Assembly (NCBI RefSeq): GCF_900167075.1
Contig: NZ_FUWH01000005.1
Location: forward strand, 1 to 64,000
DNA from: Sediminibacterium ginsengisoli
GTDB taxonomy: Bacteria > Bacteroidota > Bacteroidia > Chitinophagales > Chitinophagaceae
DNA length: 64,000 bases
Direction: 5' to 3'
Below the pieces are notes generated by a model. The model was not told the DNA's origin. It searched no databases and was given only the letters and a program-made list of their open reading frames with translations. Positions 8,064 to 17,963 of the stretch are shown piece after piece (the first letter of the stretch is position 1; every line of letters begins with the position of its first letter). The translations under genes and the position numbers were made by a program.

Positions 8064-10577
8064 TTAGAACAATTCAGGCGGAGCATTTTCTTTCTCCGGC
8101 CTGTGCTCCCATTGCATTTCAGTGGATTTATTGAAATCGGTCAGCTTGGCGCCAACGGCTTTCCACCCCATGATCTCTACCATGCTGGCTACCTTGAATT
8201 TGTTGGTACGCTGCTGCGTGCCTTTGCCCGACTGTACTACCAGGATCGGGTTGTCATCGGTGGTAGCTGTTTCCAGGTAATTGTTTTTTCCTTCCTTGAT
8301 GAAAAGGAACCGGGTCTTCAGTGTTGTGGTTTCGATACGGAAACGTTTGATATTGAACTGCTGTTTATCATGGTCCAGATAGACAGCAGTGATCACTTTT
8401 TCCGGGTTGAACTTTTCGATGAGAATGATCTTTTCCGGTTCGAAGCGCTGTGTCATCTCCGTATCGGTAAGTTCATAGCTGCCGTCTGTATATAACACCA
8501 GAATCTTCTCTTCTTCGAAGCTGCCGAGATATTGTCCTTTTTCTTCGGTATTGAGCCTGCCGAACTTATCATCGAACCAGAGTTTACGGCCTGCGAGTGT
8601 GCTTCTTCCCGCTTCTTTGAACTTCACAGCCTTAACAGGGTATTTGGTCACCTGGTTACCCATGCTGCCACGTCCTTTGATTTCGAGTTCTTCAAAATAG
8701 AAATCGAATTCCTTGATCCTTGCCGAACAGTTCGGGCTCAGTACGATCTTCACTACTTCGGCTTCACCGTTGAGATTGGCTGTGAAATAATGCACTTTGC
8801 TTTTATCCGAACCTTTGGTGAGATCGTATTCCTTGTCGCGTGTGATACCGGTTACATTGAAACGTTTGGCATAGCTGGTACCGGAAGCGCCGTCGAGATA
8901 GATCATGTTGTATGTAGTGCGTTCATCGTTCTTCTGGAAAACAGCCGCATAAAGGATATCTTTTCCGATGAACACCTTATCTGCCACTTTCACGATCTTC
9001 ATCTTCCCTGCTTTTGTGAATGCGATGATATCGTCGTAATCAGAACAATCGCAGAGGAATTCGTCTTTTTTAAGACCGGTACCGATAAACCCTTCCGCAC
9101 GGTTCAGGTAAAGCTTGGTATTGGCAATAGCCACATGTTTCACCTGTATGGTATCGAATTCCCTGATCTCCGTTTTCCGTTCCCGGCCTTTACCGTATTT
9201 CTTAAGGAGCGTTTCAAAATAAGCAACGGCAAAATCGGTCAGATGTTCCAGGTCGTGATTTACCTGGCGCATGTCTGCTTCAATGGCTTTGATCTGTTCA
9301 TTGAGCTCATTGATATCGAGACGATAGATCCTGCGCACCGGTTTTTCGGTCAGCTTCAGGATGTCTTCACGCTGTACGGCGCGTTTCAGTTTCTTCTTAT
9401 AGGGTTCGAAAGCTTTATCGATCGAGAGGATCACTTTCTCCCAGGTCTCATGCTTCTGTTCCAGTTCCTTATAGATCTTTTCCTCGAAGAAGATTTTTTC
9501 CAGGGATGTATAATGCCATTTGTCTTCAAGTTCTGCCAGTTTGATCTCCAGCTCCTTTTTCAGTAAAGTGCGGGTATTTTCGGCGGATACCTGCAGCAGT
9601 TCCTGAACGCTCAGGAACATCGGCCGCTGGTTTACGATCACGCAGGCATTCGGGGAAATACTCACTTCGCAATCTGTAAAGGCATATAATGCATCGATGG
9701 TAATATCCGGAGAAATGCCTGCTGCGAGGTCGATCTGGATCTCGATATCTTTTGCCGTAACATCCGTTACTTTTTTGATCTTGATCTTACCCTGGTCATT
9801 AGCTTTGGTGATGCTTTCCATCAGCTGGGAGGTTGTGATCCCGTAAGGCACATCACGTATCACCAGCGTTTTCTTGTCAAGTTCTTCGATCCGCGCGCGC
9901 ACACGTACCTTACCGCCGCGTTTCCCGCCATTATAATTGGCCACATCGATCATACCTGCTGTCTGGAAATCCGGGAAGATCTCAAACTTCTTTCCTTTCA
10001 GGCATTTGATAGTTGCATCGATCAGCTCACAAAAGTTATGTGGTAATATCTTGGTTGAAAGCCCTACCGCAATACCTTCCGCACCCTGTGCCAGCAGCAA
10101 GGGAAACTTCATGGGAAGGGTCACCGGCTCATTCTTACGGCCATCGTAACTCAGTTGCCATTCTGTTGTTTTTGCGTTGAAAGCCACTTCCAGCGCGAAC
10201 TTCGAAAGTCTGGCCTCGATATACCTGGGCGCAGCCGCATCATCGCCGGTACGTACATCCCCCCAGTTACCCTGGGTTTCTATCAGCAGGTCTTTCTGTC
10301 CGAGGTTTACCAACGCGTCACCTATACTCATATCCCCATGCGGGTGATACTGCATACTCTGTCCGATGATGTTGGCCGCTTTGTTGAAACGACCGTCATC
10401 CATCTCCTTCATGGAATGCAGGATACGGCGCTGTACGGGTTTTAATCCATCTTCAATGGCCGGTACGGCACGTTCCAGGATCACATAAGACGCATATTCC
10501 AGGAACCAGTTCTTATACTGGCCCTGCACACCTGTTTCATTTTCAAAAACCCTGTTCTCTTTTTTTTCTTTCGCCAT
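8064..10577 (-). CDS. parC: DNA topoisomerase IV subunit A
   Basis: An 837-residue type IIA topoisomerase A subunit, the DNA-cleaving half of topoisomerase IV, which decatenates replicated chromosomes. The catalytic tyrosine is Tyr119 in AAPRYIEARLSK. The quinolone-region helix and HPHGDMSIGDALV are conserved. The tower and coiled-coil segments run to about residue 480, and the C-terminal beta-propeller-like half is present. The GyrA-box is not recognisable, and a parE gene lies in the same operon, which favours ParC over GyrA. The open frame reaches 10631, but ATG 10577 (MAKEKKENR) avoids overlap with the cupin gene. Confidence 0.93.
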   Translation of the reverse strand: MAKEKKENRVFENETGVQGQYKNWFLEYASYVILERAVPAIEDGLKPVQRRILHSMKEMDDGRFNKAANIIGQSMQYHPHGDMSIGDALVNLGQKDLLIETQGNWGDVRTGDDAAAPRYIEARLSKFALEVAFNAKTTEWQLSYDGRKNEPVTLPMKFPLLLAQGAEGIAVGLSTKILPHNFCELIDATIKCLKGKKFEIFPDFQTAGMIDVANYNGGKRGGKVRVRARIEELDKKTLVIRDVPYGITTSQLMESITKANDQGKIKIKKVTDVTAKDIEIQIDLAAGISPDITIDALYAFTDCEVSISPNACVIVNQRPMFLSVQELLQVSAENTRTLLKKELEIKLAELEDKWHYTSLEKIFFEEKIYKELEQKHETWEKVILSIDKAFEPYKKKLKRAVQREDILKLTEKPVRRIYRLDINELNEQIKAIEADMRQVNHDLEHLTDFAVAYFETLLKKYGKGRERKTEIREFDTIQVKHVAIANTKLYLNRAEGFIGTGLKKDEFLCDCSDYDDIIAFTKAGKMKIVKVADKVFIGKDILYAAVFQKNDERTTYNMIYLDGASGTSYAKRFNVTGITRDKEYDLTKGSDKSKVHYFTANLNGEAEVVKIVLSPNCSARIKEFDFYFEELEIKGRGSMGNQVTKYPVKAVKFKEAGRSTLAGRKLWFDDKFGRLNTEEKGQYLGSFEEEKILVLYTDGSYELTDTEMTQRFEPEKIILIEKFNPEKVITAVYLDHDKQQFNIKRFRIETTTLKTRFLFIKEGKNNYLETATTDDNPILVVQSGKGTQQRTNKFKVASMVEIMGWKAVGAKLTDFNKSTEMQWEHRPEKENAPPELF

Positions 10578-10627
10578 TATAACTACACGCTTTTTCAGAA
10601 GCTCTTTATGATTATTCCTTACTATTA

Positions 10628-10993
10628 TCAAACACGGAACGTATCCATGTTGCCATCTTCAAACGAATTCAGTTCAAGTATCATGATATCCGTTTCTGCA
10701 ATCACTTCATGCCAGGCATAAGGTTCGATCGCAATCAGTGCCGGGGCTTTTATTTTTTCAGTTCCCTTTTCCTCACCCTGCACATTGAACCAGTTCAGTG
10801 TAACCTCTCCCTGCATCAGTATGATCTTTTCTGGGTTTTTGTTCGCCGACAAACCCTTGTGATAATGCCGGCCGCTTGCACTTCCTTGCTTACGATAGGC
10901 AACAATGAACTGACCCGTCCTGTCATTCTCAAAAAAATGCGTACTGCCGCGCTCATCTTCACCTGCTTTCTCTACCGGTATTATACTGATCAT
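10628..10993 (-). CDS. Small cupin-domain protein
   Basis: A 121-residue single-domain cupin. The metal-binding cupin pattern is visible as GSASGRHYHKG with a downstream HEV near the end (PYAWHEVIAE). The start at 10993 (MISIIPVEK) is preferred over the open frame to 11095, which would extend into the VOC gene. Cupins of this size bind small metabolites or isomerise sugars; the substrate is unknown. It lies inside the parE-parC operon, 10 bp after the VOC gene and 50 bp before parC. Confidence 0.75.
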   Translation of the reverse strand: MISIIPVEKAGEDERGSTHFFENDRTGQFIVAYRKQGSASGRHYHKGLSANKNPEKIILMQGEVTLNWFNVQGEEKGTEKIKAPALIAIEPYAWHEVIAETDIMILELNSFEDGNMDTFRV

Positions 10994-11003
10994 TTTCCTT
11001 TTT

Positions 11004-11399
11004 TTATAATTGATACAATTCCAGCGGCTGGCCGCTGGGATCGTAAAAGAACACAAACTGTTTACCTGTAAGTTCATCCAGCCTGATCCCTTCATGTTTT
11101 ACACCATAAGCTGAAAGCTGTGCTGCAGATTTTTCCACATCCGTTACCGAAAAAGCCAGGTGCCGCAATCCCTTTGCCTCGGGAAAAGAAGCGCGCTCCC
11201 GGTAATCCGGGAAACTGAACAACTCCAGCTGGTACCTTCCGTTCAATGCAAGGTCCAGTTTGTACGACTGCCTTGCTTCCCGGTAGGTTTCGCTGATAAT
11301 GTTGAATCCGAGTACTTCCGTGTAGAAACGTTTACTTTCTTCATAATGCGCATTATCCGTCAGCAACGCAACATGGTGTATGGATTCTATTCCGATCAT
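11004..11399 (-). CDS. VOC-family (glyoxalase-like) metalloenzyme
   Basis: A 131-residue vicinal-oxygen-chelate protein with two beta-alpha-beta-beta-beta modules. Candidate metal ligands are the His pair near the start (IESIHHVALLT), Glu in RYQLELFSF, His in GLRHLAFSV and Glu in PLELYQL. It resembles YaeR/SMU1112c-type members more than classical GloA. The reaction is unknown. Its ATG overlaps the upstream DUF1835 stop (ATGA), showing translational coupling within the parE-parC operon. Confidence 0.82.
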   Translation of the reverse strand: MIGIESIHHVALLTDNAHYEESKRFYTEVLGFNIISETYREARQSYKLDLALNGRYQLELFSFPDYRERASFPEAKGLRHLAFSVTDVEKSAAQLSAYGVKHEGIRLDELTGKQFVFFYDPSGQPLELYQL

Positions 11400-12241
11400 A
11401 CCGTTGTTTCTGCTTCGGTTGTTTCTGTTGTCTCTGCTGCTCCGGGAAACTTCACCACCACTTCCTTCCAGCCCTTGCTCCAGTCGCCTGCCAGTTCCAG
11501 TTTACCGGCTGCGGCCATTTCCTTTATCCGCCATACCAGGAACACATCCCCGGTCTTTACTTTCATTTTGCCAAGCGCTGTATAAATCAGTTTGCTCAGT
11601 TTCATGGCACCGTTCAGGTGAGCGAGCAGGTCTTTGTCGTAAAAATCCACATCCTTGCTCACGATCTTCTTCCCGCCTTCCAGGAATCGGACCAGGGCAT
11701 TTTCGTTACAGAGTTTTTTCCATTCGTCCGGGTCCAGCTCAAATTCACTGAGTGTAATGGGCCGGGCCAGTTTTTTAGCTTTGAGGAATTCCTTCGGCTG
11801 GATCTCATGGAGATGGGTAGGATAAAAAATGCTCCCTTTTTCATTGATAAAAGGAAGATTGTTCAGGTATAAAACCTGTATCCGGCCCTGGTAATCTTTC
11901 AGTTGCGGCATCAGCCAGTAATAGCTGCATACATCATGCGCATTCTGCCCCATCCAGATCCAGGCCTCGGCCTCCGGTTGCTCATCCAGCATTTTCAGCA
12001 GGTTGTGGACAGCCAGCTTATCATCTACTATATTAACTGTATCGGCATAAGGTGAATGTTCCAGCAGGGTTTCCCACCAGCTGCGGCGGGCCTGGTAACC
12101 TTCGGTATGATAAATATCGCCCAACGGTCCTACTGCGAAATCGTCCTTGATCTCTACGATCTGTCCCTGCAGGCTTTCATCCAGTTCTATCGCTTTTTCC
12201 AGCGCGGTTACATTGGGTTGTTCAAATACAATATGGATCAT
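11396..12241 (-). CDS. DUF1835/DUF3658 domain protein
   Basis: A 281-residue cytosolic protein matching the DUF1835 family. The N-terminal part (IHIVFEQPNVTALEKAI and DDFAVGPLGD, about residues 2-45) is followed by a conserved WIWMGQNAHDVCSYYWLMPQ segment (about 94-113). The C-terminal region (about 170-260) corresponds to DUF3658. The last residues form a Thr/Glu-rich tail. Function is unknown. It sits 38 bp downstream of parE and overlaps the VOC gene by 4 bp. Confidence 0.8.
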   Translation of the reverse strand: MIHIVFEQPNVTALEKAIELDESLQGQIVEIKDDFAVGPLGDIYHTEGYQARRSWWETLLEHSPYADTVNIVDDKLAVHNLLKMLDEQPEAEAWIWMGQNAHDVCSYYWLMPQLKDYQGRIQVLYLNNLPFINEKGSIFYPTHLHEIQPKEFLKAKKLARPITLSEFELDPDEWKKLCNENALVRFLEGGKKIVSKDVDFYDKDLLAHLNGAMKLSKLIYTALGKMKVKTGDVFLVWRIKEMAAAGKLELAGDWSKGWKEVVVKFPGAAETTETTEAETTV

Positions 12242-12279
12242 GCGGGTTGCTTATAATAATGATATAAAATTCTTTCGGA

Positions 12280-14181
12280 TCAGGCTACTGCCGGTTCGCC
12301 ATCTTCTACCCTGTCGAGTTCTACTTTCAGGTTATTGATGATGAATTCCTGCCTTTCCATGCTGTTCTTGCCCATATAATATTCGAGCAGTTGCTGGATA
12401 TGATCCCCCTGTTCCAGGATGACCGGTTGCAGACGCATGTCTTCGCCGATAAACCGTCCGAACTCTTCCGGTGAGATCTCACCAAGACCTTTGAACCGGG
12501 TGATCTCCGGCTTGTTGCCCAGTTTTTTTACTGCCGCCTGTTTTTCCGTTTCATCATAACAATAGATCGTTTCCTGTTTATTCCTTACCCTGAACAATGG
12601 TGTTTCAAGGATATAGACGTGTCCGCGTTTTACCAGGTCGGGGAAGAACTGCAGGAAGAATGTCATTAAGAGCAGGCGGATGTGCATGCCATCCACATCG
12701 GCATCGGTAGCGATTACAATATTATTATAGCGTAATCCTTCCAGTCCTTCTTCAATATTCAACGCGTGCTGCAGCAGGTTGAACTCTTCGTTCTCATACA
12801 CCACTTTCTTGGTGAGGCCGAATGCATTCAATGGTTTACCGCGCAGACTGAATACTGCCTGCGTATCTACCTTTCGGGATTTGGTGATGCTTCCGCTGGC
12901 GCTGTCACCCTCGGTAATGAATATAGTAGTGTTGGACTGATTAGATACAAACTCTTCCTTATTCTTCGCCGGTGGTTCATCATTCAGGTGCACACGGCAG
13001 TCGCGCAGTTTTTTATTGTGCAGGTTCGCTTTTTTGGCACGTTCATTGGCCAGTTTACGGATCCCTGATAATTCCTTACGTTCTCTTTCACTCTGTTCGA
13101 TCCGTTTTTTCAGTGCATCCGCAATTGCCGGGTTCCGGTGCAGGAAATTATCCAGTTCACGTGCAAGGAATTCCAGCACGAAATTTTTCATGCTTGGCCC
13201 GCCTTCATAAACACTTTGTGAGCCCAGTTTGGTTTTGGTCTGACTTTCGAAAACAGGCTCCTGTACCCTTACAGAAATAGCCGCCACAATACTGGTGCGG
13301 ATATCGGAAGCTTCATAATCTTTCTTGTAAAAGTCGCGGATCACTTTCACATAAGCTTCCCTGAAAGCCTGCTGGTGCGTTCCGCCCTGTGTGGTATACT
13401 GGCCGTTTACAAATGAGAAAATGTCTTCGCCGTAATCGTTGTTATGCGATAAAGCGATCTCGATATCTTCTCCTTTCAGGTGGATGATCGGATAGCGCAG
13501 TTCATCCGGATTCGTTTTACGCTGCAGCAGGTCGAGCAGACCATTTTTGCTCACATATTTCTTACCATTGAAATGCATGGCGAGGCCCGCATTCAGGTAG
13601 CAGTAGTTCCAGAGCTGGTTATCGAGATACTCGTGGATAAAATGGAAATTGCGGAAAACAGTGTCATCGGGCGTAAAAGTAACCAGGGTTCCATTGGGCT
13701 CCTGGGTGGCCTGTTCCTTGTACTCTTTTACAAGAATTCCTTTTTCAAAGTCGGCAGTTTTCTGTTTACCATCGCGGAATGCCGTAACACTGAAATGCTG
13801 GCTGAGGGCGTTGACCGCTTTGGTACCCACACCGTTCAGACCCACACTTTTCTGAAAAGCTTTACTATCGTATTTGGCACCGGTATTGATCTTGCTCACC
13901 ACATCCACCAGTTTACCTAATGGAATACCACGACCATAATCTCTTACCGTTACAGTCTTTCCTTCAATACCGATCTCAACCTGCTTACCATAGCCCATGG
14001 TATGCTCATCGATACAGTTATCCACCACTTCCTTGATCAGCACGTAAACGCCATCATCGGGAGCAGAACCGTCGCCCAGCTTACCGATATACATGCCCGG
14101 ACGTAACCGGATATGTTCCCGCCAGTCGAGCGACCGTATCGAATCTTCATTATACTCATTCAATTGCTTCACTTCAGCCAT
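12280..14181 (-). CDS. parE: DNA topoisomerase IV subunit B
   Basis: A 633-residue ATPase subunit of topoisomerase IV. The GHKL ATPase motifs are present: VVDNCIDEH (N box), DYGRGIP, and [13 protein letters not shown]. The TOPRIM domain carries EGDSASG and the metal-binding DADVDGMH. The length fits ParE and the gene shares an operon with parC. An exact TTG-N19-TAnnTTTG promoter lies upstream, giving a leader of about 70 bases. The gene order parE, DUF1835, VOC, cupin, parC puts three non-topological genes between the two subunits. Confidence 0.95.
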   Translation of the reverse strand: MAEVKQLNEYNEDSIRSLDWREHIRLRPGMYIGKLGDGSAPDDGVYVLIKEVVDNCIDEHTMGYGKQVEIGIEGKTVTVRDYGRGIPLGKLVDVVSKINTGAKYDSKAFQKSVGLNGVGTKAVNALSQHFSVTAFRDGKQKTADFEKGILVKEYKEQATQEPNGTLVTFTPDDTVFRNFHFIHEYLDNQLWNYCYLNAGLAMHFNGKKYVSKNGLLDLLQRKTNPDELRYPIIHLKGEDIEIALSHNNDYGEDIFSFVNGQYTTQGGTHQQAFREAYVKVIRDFYKKDYEASDIRTSIVAAISVRVQEPVFESQTKTKLGSQSVYEGGPSMKNFVLEFLARELDNFLHRNPAIADALKKRIEQSERERKELSGIRKLANERAKKANLHNKKLRDCRVHLNDEPPAKNKEEFVSNQSNTTIFITEGDSASGSITKSRKVDTQAVFSLRGKPLNAFGLTKKVVYENEEFNLLQHALNIEEGLEGLRYNNIVIATDADVDGMHIRLLLMTFFLQFFPDLVKRGHVYILETPLFRVRNKQETIYCYDETEKQAAVKKLGNKPEITRFKGLGEISPEEFGRFIGEDMRLQPVILEQGDHIQQLLEYYMGKNSMERQEFIINNLKVELDRVEDGEPAVA

Positions 14182-14256
14182 AATCGCTTAATCTTAATAT
14201 GTTAGCCGGGCATTCAATAACGCCGGACGATCATTTATATTTTATTCCACAACCCG

Positions 14257-14286
14257 CAAATCTAAAAAGCTCCTGCCTTGCCCCAA
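14257..14286 (-). promoter_or_regulatory. Promoter of the parE-parC operon
   Basis: The minus strand reads TTG (14284-14286), 19 bp, then TAgaTTTG (14257-14264). This is an exact match to the Bacteroidota primary-sigma consensus. The start point would be near 14250. Confidence 0.8.
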
Positions 14287-14313
14287 GTTTACTTTTCTAC
14301 AAATGGCATTTCA

Positions 14314-14343
14314 CTGTGGATAAACCAGGAGACCTTAACTTTG
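14314..14343 (+). promoter_or_regulatory. Promoter of the cysteine-cluster gene
   Basis: TAacTTTG at 14336-14343 is a perfect -7 box, with CTG at 14314-14316 exactly 19 bp upstream (one mismatch from TTG). Predicted initiation near 14348-14351 coincides with the start of the coding frame, so the transcript may be leaderless. Confidence 0.6.
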
Positions 14344-14347
14344 CAGG

Positions 14348-14875
14348 ATCAGTCAAAATCCCAAATATATCGAAACAGATCTCAGGCGGATTGCCAGCCT
14401 TGCAGCAGAAAAACAGTCAGAGAACGACCGTTTTGTTCCTTTTCTCAAGTCATTACCAGTTGCCGAAACGGATGCAATAGTACACCAACTTAATGAAACC
14501 ATCACGCCCCAAATCAACTGCCTGGATTGTGGTAATTGCTGTAAAAGCCTGATGATCAATGTCAGTGAACCGGAAGCAGATAATTTATCTAAAAAATTAA
14601 ATAAGACACGTAAAGAATTTGATAATCAATATATTGAAAAAGGGTCGAATGGGATGATGCTGATCAATACGATCCCTTGTCATTTTTTACAAGAAGATAA
14701 TGCCTGTTCCGTTTACGAAGACCGTTTTGAGGGTTGCAGGGAGTTTCCGGCGCTTCATTTACCTTATTTCAGCAAGCGTCTCTTTTCAACTTTCATGCAC
14801 TACCCGCGTTGCCCGATCATTTTCAATGTTATAGAGGAATTGAAGCTCAAAACTGGCTTTAAGGATGAATATTAA
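14348..14875 (+). CDS. YkgJ-type cysteine-cluster (Zn/Fe-chelating) protein, unusual start
   Basis: The family signature CLDCGNCCKSL lies at 14519-14551, with further cysteines in IPCHF, NACSVY, EGCREFP and PRCPII. The motif precedes the first ATG of the frame (14552), so the ATG start would delete it. Reading upstream, family-like sequence continues (ETDLRRIASLAAEKQ and VPFLKSLPVAETDAIV) to a stop at 14336. In between there is no ATG, GTG or TTG, only ATC at 14348 and 14369 and ATT at 14390. I therefore set the start at ATC 14348, giving about 175 residues. Alternatives are a lost start codon or a sequencing error. Family members bind metal through the cysteine cluster; physiological roles are mostly unknown. 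Confidence 0.7.
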   Translation: MSQNPKYIETDLRRIASLAAEKQSENDRFVPFLKSLPVAETDAIVHQLNETITPQINCLDCGNCCKSLMINVSEPEADNLSKKLNKTRKEFDNQYIEKGSNGMMLINTIPCHFLQEDNACSVYEDRFEGCREFPALHLPYFSKRLFSTFMHYPRCPIIFNVIEELKLKTGFKDEY

Positions 14876-14918
14876 ATTATAACTAAACAATACAACAAAT
14901 TCATTTTAAATAATTTAT

Positions 14919-16085
14919 ATGATTTCATTCGGAGTTGACATCTTGCTAAAAGCAAACCCAGACTGGAGGGATAATTCCATCGGGCTGGTAACCAATCATG
15001 CGGCAACTACAGGAAAACTGGTCCCTTCGAGGAAAGCGTTGGTGGAAAACGGATTCCGGATCACACGATTATTTTCCCCTGAACATGGCCTGAGCGTAAC
15101 CGGGGCAGATGGCCTTGCCATGCATGATGGAACTGACCCTTTAACCGGCCTGCCTGTTACAAGCCTTTACGGCGACAAACTTGCGCCCGATGAAAAGGAT
15201 CTGGCGGATATAGACATGTTGCTGTTCGACATACCGGATATAGGCAGCCGTTTCTATACTTATCTCTGGACGATGACCTATGTGCTGGAATCGGCGGCAC
15301 GCTATAAGAAGCCATTGATCATACTGGATCGCCCGAACCCTGTTTCCGGGAACCTGGCTTTGGCGGAGGGACCATTACTGAGGGAAGAAAGCGCGTCCTT
15401 TATCGGCCGCTGGCCCTTACCTGTCCGCCACAGTTGCACCCTGGGCGAGCTGGCGCAGTACTTCAACACCACCAGGGGAATTAATGCAGACCTGCAGGTA
15501 TATAAATGCGAAGGCTGGGATCGTGGTATGTTCCAGCCCGACTGGGGTGTTCCATTTGTTGCAACCTCACCGGCAATCCGGAATTTCGAAAGTATGTTAC
15601 TCTACCCGGGGTTATGCCTGCTGGAAGCCACCAATATCAGCGAAGGCAGAAGCACACCCTATGCATTTACTGTCGCCGGAGCGCCGTGGATCAATAGCAA
15701 CGAGTTGTCAGGGATCCTTAACAGCATGTTTTCAGAAGAAGTTGAAACACAAGCAATTACATTTACACCATCCGAAGGAAAATATGCAGGGCAGTTATGT
15801 CACGGAATAGTATATAAGGTTAATGAAATTTTTGATTTTCAATCAGTTATGAATGGATTACTGTTAATTAAGGTGATCAGGTCACTTTATCCTGCGCATT
15901 TTGCGTGGGGAACGTATCCTACGCATGTAAACCCAAGCGGGATAAATCATTTAGATAAATTACTGGGAATCAATGAAATCGAAGCATTATTTGAATTGCC
16001 ACTTAATTCATTCATGGCTACTTTTACCCGTGAAATAAGGGTAAAAGACTGGCAGGAAGATGTAGCACCGTTTTTACTTTACTGA
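14919..16085 (+). CDS. DUF1343 protein, NamZ-like exo-muramidase
   Basis: A 388-residue protein of the DUF1343 family, whose characterised member NamZ is an exo-acting beta-N-acetylmuramidase that releases MurNAc from cell-wall fragments. Recognisable family segments are GLVTNHAA, LFSPEHGLS, VTSLYGDKL, LLFDIPDIGSRFYTYLWTM, ILDRPNPV and WGTYPTHVNPSG. No signal peptide is visible from the ATG at 14919, so it is predicted to work in the cytosol, perhaps on imported muropeptides. The end overlaps the convergent tcdA by 7 bp. Confidence 0.85.
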   Translation: MISFGVDILLKANPDWRDNSIGLVTNHAATTGKLVPSRKALVENGFRITRLFSPEHGLSVTGADGLAMHDGTDPLTGLPVTSLYGDKLAPDEKDLADIDMLLFDIPDIGSRFYTYLWTMTYVLESAARYKKPLIILDRPNPVSGNLALAEGPLLREESASFIGRWPLPVRHSCTLGELAQYFNTTRGINADLQVYKCEGWDRGMFQPDWGVPFVATSPAIRNFESMLLYPGLCLLEATNISEGRSTPYAFTVAGAPWINSNELSGILNSMFSEEVETQAITFTPSEGKYAGQLCHGIVYKVNEIFDFQSVMNGLLLIKVIRSLYPAHFAWGTYPTHVNPSGINHLDKLLGINEIEALFELPLNSFMATFTREIRVKDWQEDVAPFLLY

Positions 16086-16801
16086 TCCAGCAGGTCGCGA
16101 ATCACAATGCTTGAAAGCATGCAGCCAAAAATCGCCGGCATATAGCTGACCGTTCCGATCAGGGATTTTTTGGGGAACGCTTTCTCCGTTTCGATCACTT
16201 TGTCCTGGTCTACTTTCTCTGCACTGAACACCACTTTGATGCCGGTGCGTACCTGCTGTTCATGCAGTTTTTTCCTGACATAGCGTGCAAGATTACATTC
16301 ATGTGTCTTCGAGATGTCAGCGATCTCAATCCGGGCAGGATCCATTTTTCCACCTGCGCCCATGGAAGAAGCAACAGGAATATTCCTTTTTTTACACTCA
16401 ACCAGGAACTCTACTTTGGGAGATAAGGTATCGATACAATCCACCGCATAATCAAACTCACCGGAATTCAGTAACTGAACGGTCAGCTCTTCTTTAATGA
16501 ACTGCGGCAAAACAGTCAGCTGCAGTTCGGGGTTGATATCTTTCAAACGCTCTGCCATTACATCCGCCTTAGGTCTTCCTGCCGTACTGTGCAAGGCCGG
16601 GATCTGCCGGTTGGTATTGCTGAGATCAACCGTATCCGCATCAACGATGGTCATCTTCCCCACCCCTGACCTTGCGATCATTTCAGCACAGATGCCGCCT
16701 ACACCGCCCAGTCCAACCACAAGCACATGTTTGTTCATCAGCTTTTCAACCTGTTCGTTGCCAAGCAGCAACTGTGTCCGGCTCATCCAGTAAGGGATCA
16801 T
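16079..16801 (-). CDS. tcdA: tRNA threonylcarbamoyladenosine dehydratase
   Basis: A 240-residue E1-like (ThiF/MoeB superfamily) ATP-dependent enzyme that cyclises t6A37 of tRNAs to ct6A. The nucleotide-binding GLGGVGGICAEMIARSG motif (about residues 30-46) is followed by IVDADTVDLSNTNRQ, the conserved Arg/Asp region, and a VDCIDTLSPK motif. The C-terminal part contains GTVSYMPAIFG. Length and motif order match YgdL/TcdA rather than MoeB, and there is no rhodanese domain. It is a single gene on the minus strand, convergent with the DUF1343 gene. Confidence 0.9.
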   Translation of the reverse strand: MIPYWMSRTQLLLGNEQVEKLMNKHVLVVGLGGVGGICAEMIARSGVGKMTIVDADTVDLSNTNRQIPALHSTAGRPKADVMAERLKDINPELQLTVLPQFIKEELTVQLLNSGEFDYAVDCIDTLSPKVEFLVECKKRNIPVASSMGAGGKMDPARIEIADISKTHECNLARYVRKKLHEQQVRTGIKVVFSAEKVDQDKVIETEKAFPKKSLIGTVSYMPAIFGCMLSSIVIRDLLDQ

Positions 16802-16867
16802 AACAATTCTTTTTACCGTTTACAATGCGGATTGATCATTAATTTAGTCTGCAAAAATGTAGTTCCT

Positions 16868-17872
16868 ATGCGGTTTATTAAAATCTTTTCTGTGTTGTTG
16901 TTATTGTCGGTGTTGAGCCATGCCCAGTCGCCCGCGTACATCCTCCTCCATTCCGGCAAAAGGATAAGCCTTCGTGGCCTGTCTGTAGTAACAGACAATA
17001 TTGTATGGGTAAGTGGCAGTTCGGGCAGTGTAGGCCGTTCTACGAATGGTGGCAGCAGCTGGACCTGGATCACGGTGCCGGGTTATGAGAAAAGGGACTT
17101 CAGAGATATAGAGGCATTCGATTCATCCACTGCAATAATTGTTGCGGTGGCAGAACCGGCCGTAATTCTTAAAACCACGGACGGCGGCCTCAACTGGAAA
17201 AAAGTTTATGAAGATACCGCTAAAGGAATTTTTCTCGATGCGATGGATTTTAAAGATTCCAGGAACGGCGTGGCGATCGGCGACCCGATCGACGGCCGGC
17301 AAGCTTACCTCGCAACTACAACCGACGGCGGGAACAGCTGGAAAAAAACGGATCCTTCGCGCAGCTATGGACCACTGGCTGACGGAGAGGCTTTTTTTGC
17401 TTCCAGCGGAACCAATATCCGTTTTACGAAAGCAGGCACTTATGTTGTAACAGGCGGTAAAAGGTCTGTATTGTTTACCGGTACCAGTCAATATGATTCT
17501 TTGCCGATCGTGCAGGGACTTGAATCCACGGGAGCCAATTCCATAGACGTATACGATGGCAAAGCAGTTATAGTAGGCGGTGATTTCAGCAAGGATACCA
17601 TCAGCTCGAATAATTGTGTGCTGGTAAGCCTGGGTAAAAAACCGGTTTTCAGCATCCCGGAAACGCCACCGCATGGTTACCGGTCATGCGTTATATACCT
17701 GAACAGTAACCAGCTGGTAGCCTGCGGAACGTCAGGGATCGATCTGTCGGACGATGGCGGCCGCAACTGGCGTTTATTGTCGCGTGACAGTTTTCATGTA
17801 GTTAAAAAAGCAAAACAGGGTAATGCAGTATACCTGGCCGGCGGCAATGGCAGGATCGGCAGGTTAAAATAA
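16868..17872 (+). CDS. Exported BNR/YCF48-like beta-propeller protein
   Basis: A 334-residue protein with a signal peptide ending at SHAQS. Several Asp-box (BNR) repeats of the form S-x-D/N-GG-x-x-W are visible: STNGGSSWTW, TTDGGLNWKK, TTDGGNSWKK and SDDGGRNWRL. This predicts a six- or seven-bladed propeller of the YCF48/plant photosystem stability type, common as exported scaffolds in Bacteroidota. Catalytic sialidase residues are not evident. The start was set at ATG 16868 rather than the longer frame from 16727 because the signal peptide begins there. Confidence 0.8.
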   Translation: MRFIKIFSVLLLLSVLSHAQSPAYILLHSGKRISLRGLSVVTDNIVWVSGSSGSVGRSTNGGSSWTWITVPGYEKRDFRDIEAFDSSTAIIVAVAEPAVILKTTDGGLNWKKVYEDTAKGIFLDAMDFKDSRNGVAIGDPIDGRQAYLATTTDGGNSWKKTDPSRSYGPLADGEAFFASSGTNIRFTKAGTYVVTGGKRSVLFTGTSQYDSLPIVQGLESTGANSIDVYDGKAVIVGGDFSKDTISSNNCVLVSLGKKPVFSIPETPPHGYRSCVIYLNSNQLVACGTSGIDLSDDGGRNWRLLSRDSFHVVKKAKQGNAVYLAGGNGRIGRLK

Positions 17873-17963
17873 AAGTTCGAACTCATTAAACCCTGCGGAA
17901 CAGGAGCAGTCAAACCTGTAATGTTAAAAAGCAGTTTTTAAGTTTCTTTATGCAGCAGGGTAA

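Noticed and set aside
8532..9566. Long open frame (344 codons) on the plus strand opposite parC
   Set aside because: It is antisense to a clear parC and its translation is rich in Phe/Ile/His/Cys with no domain pattern. It reflects codon bias of parC.
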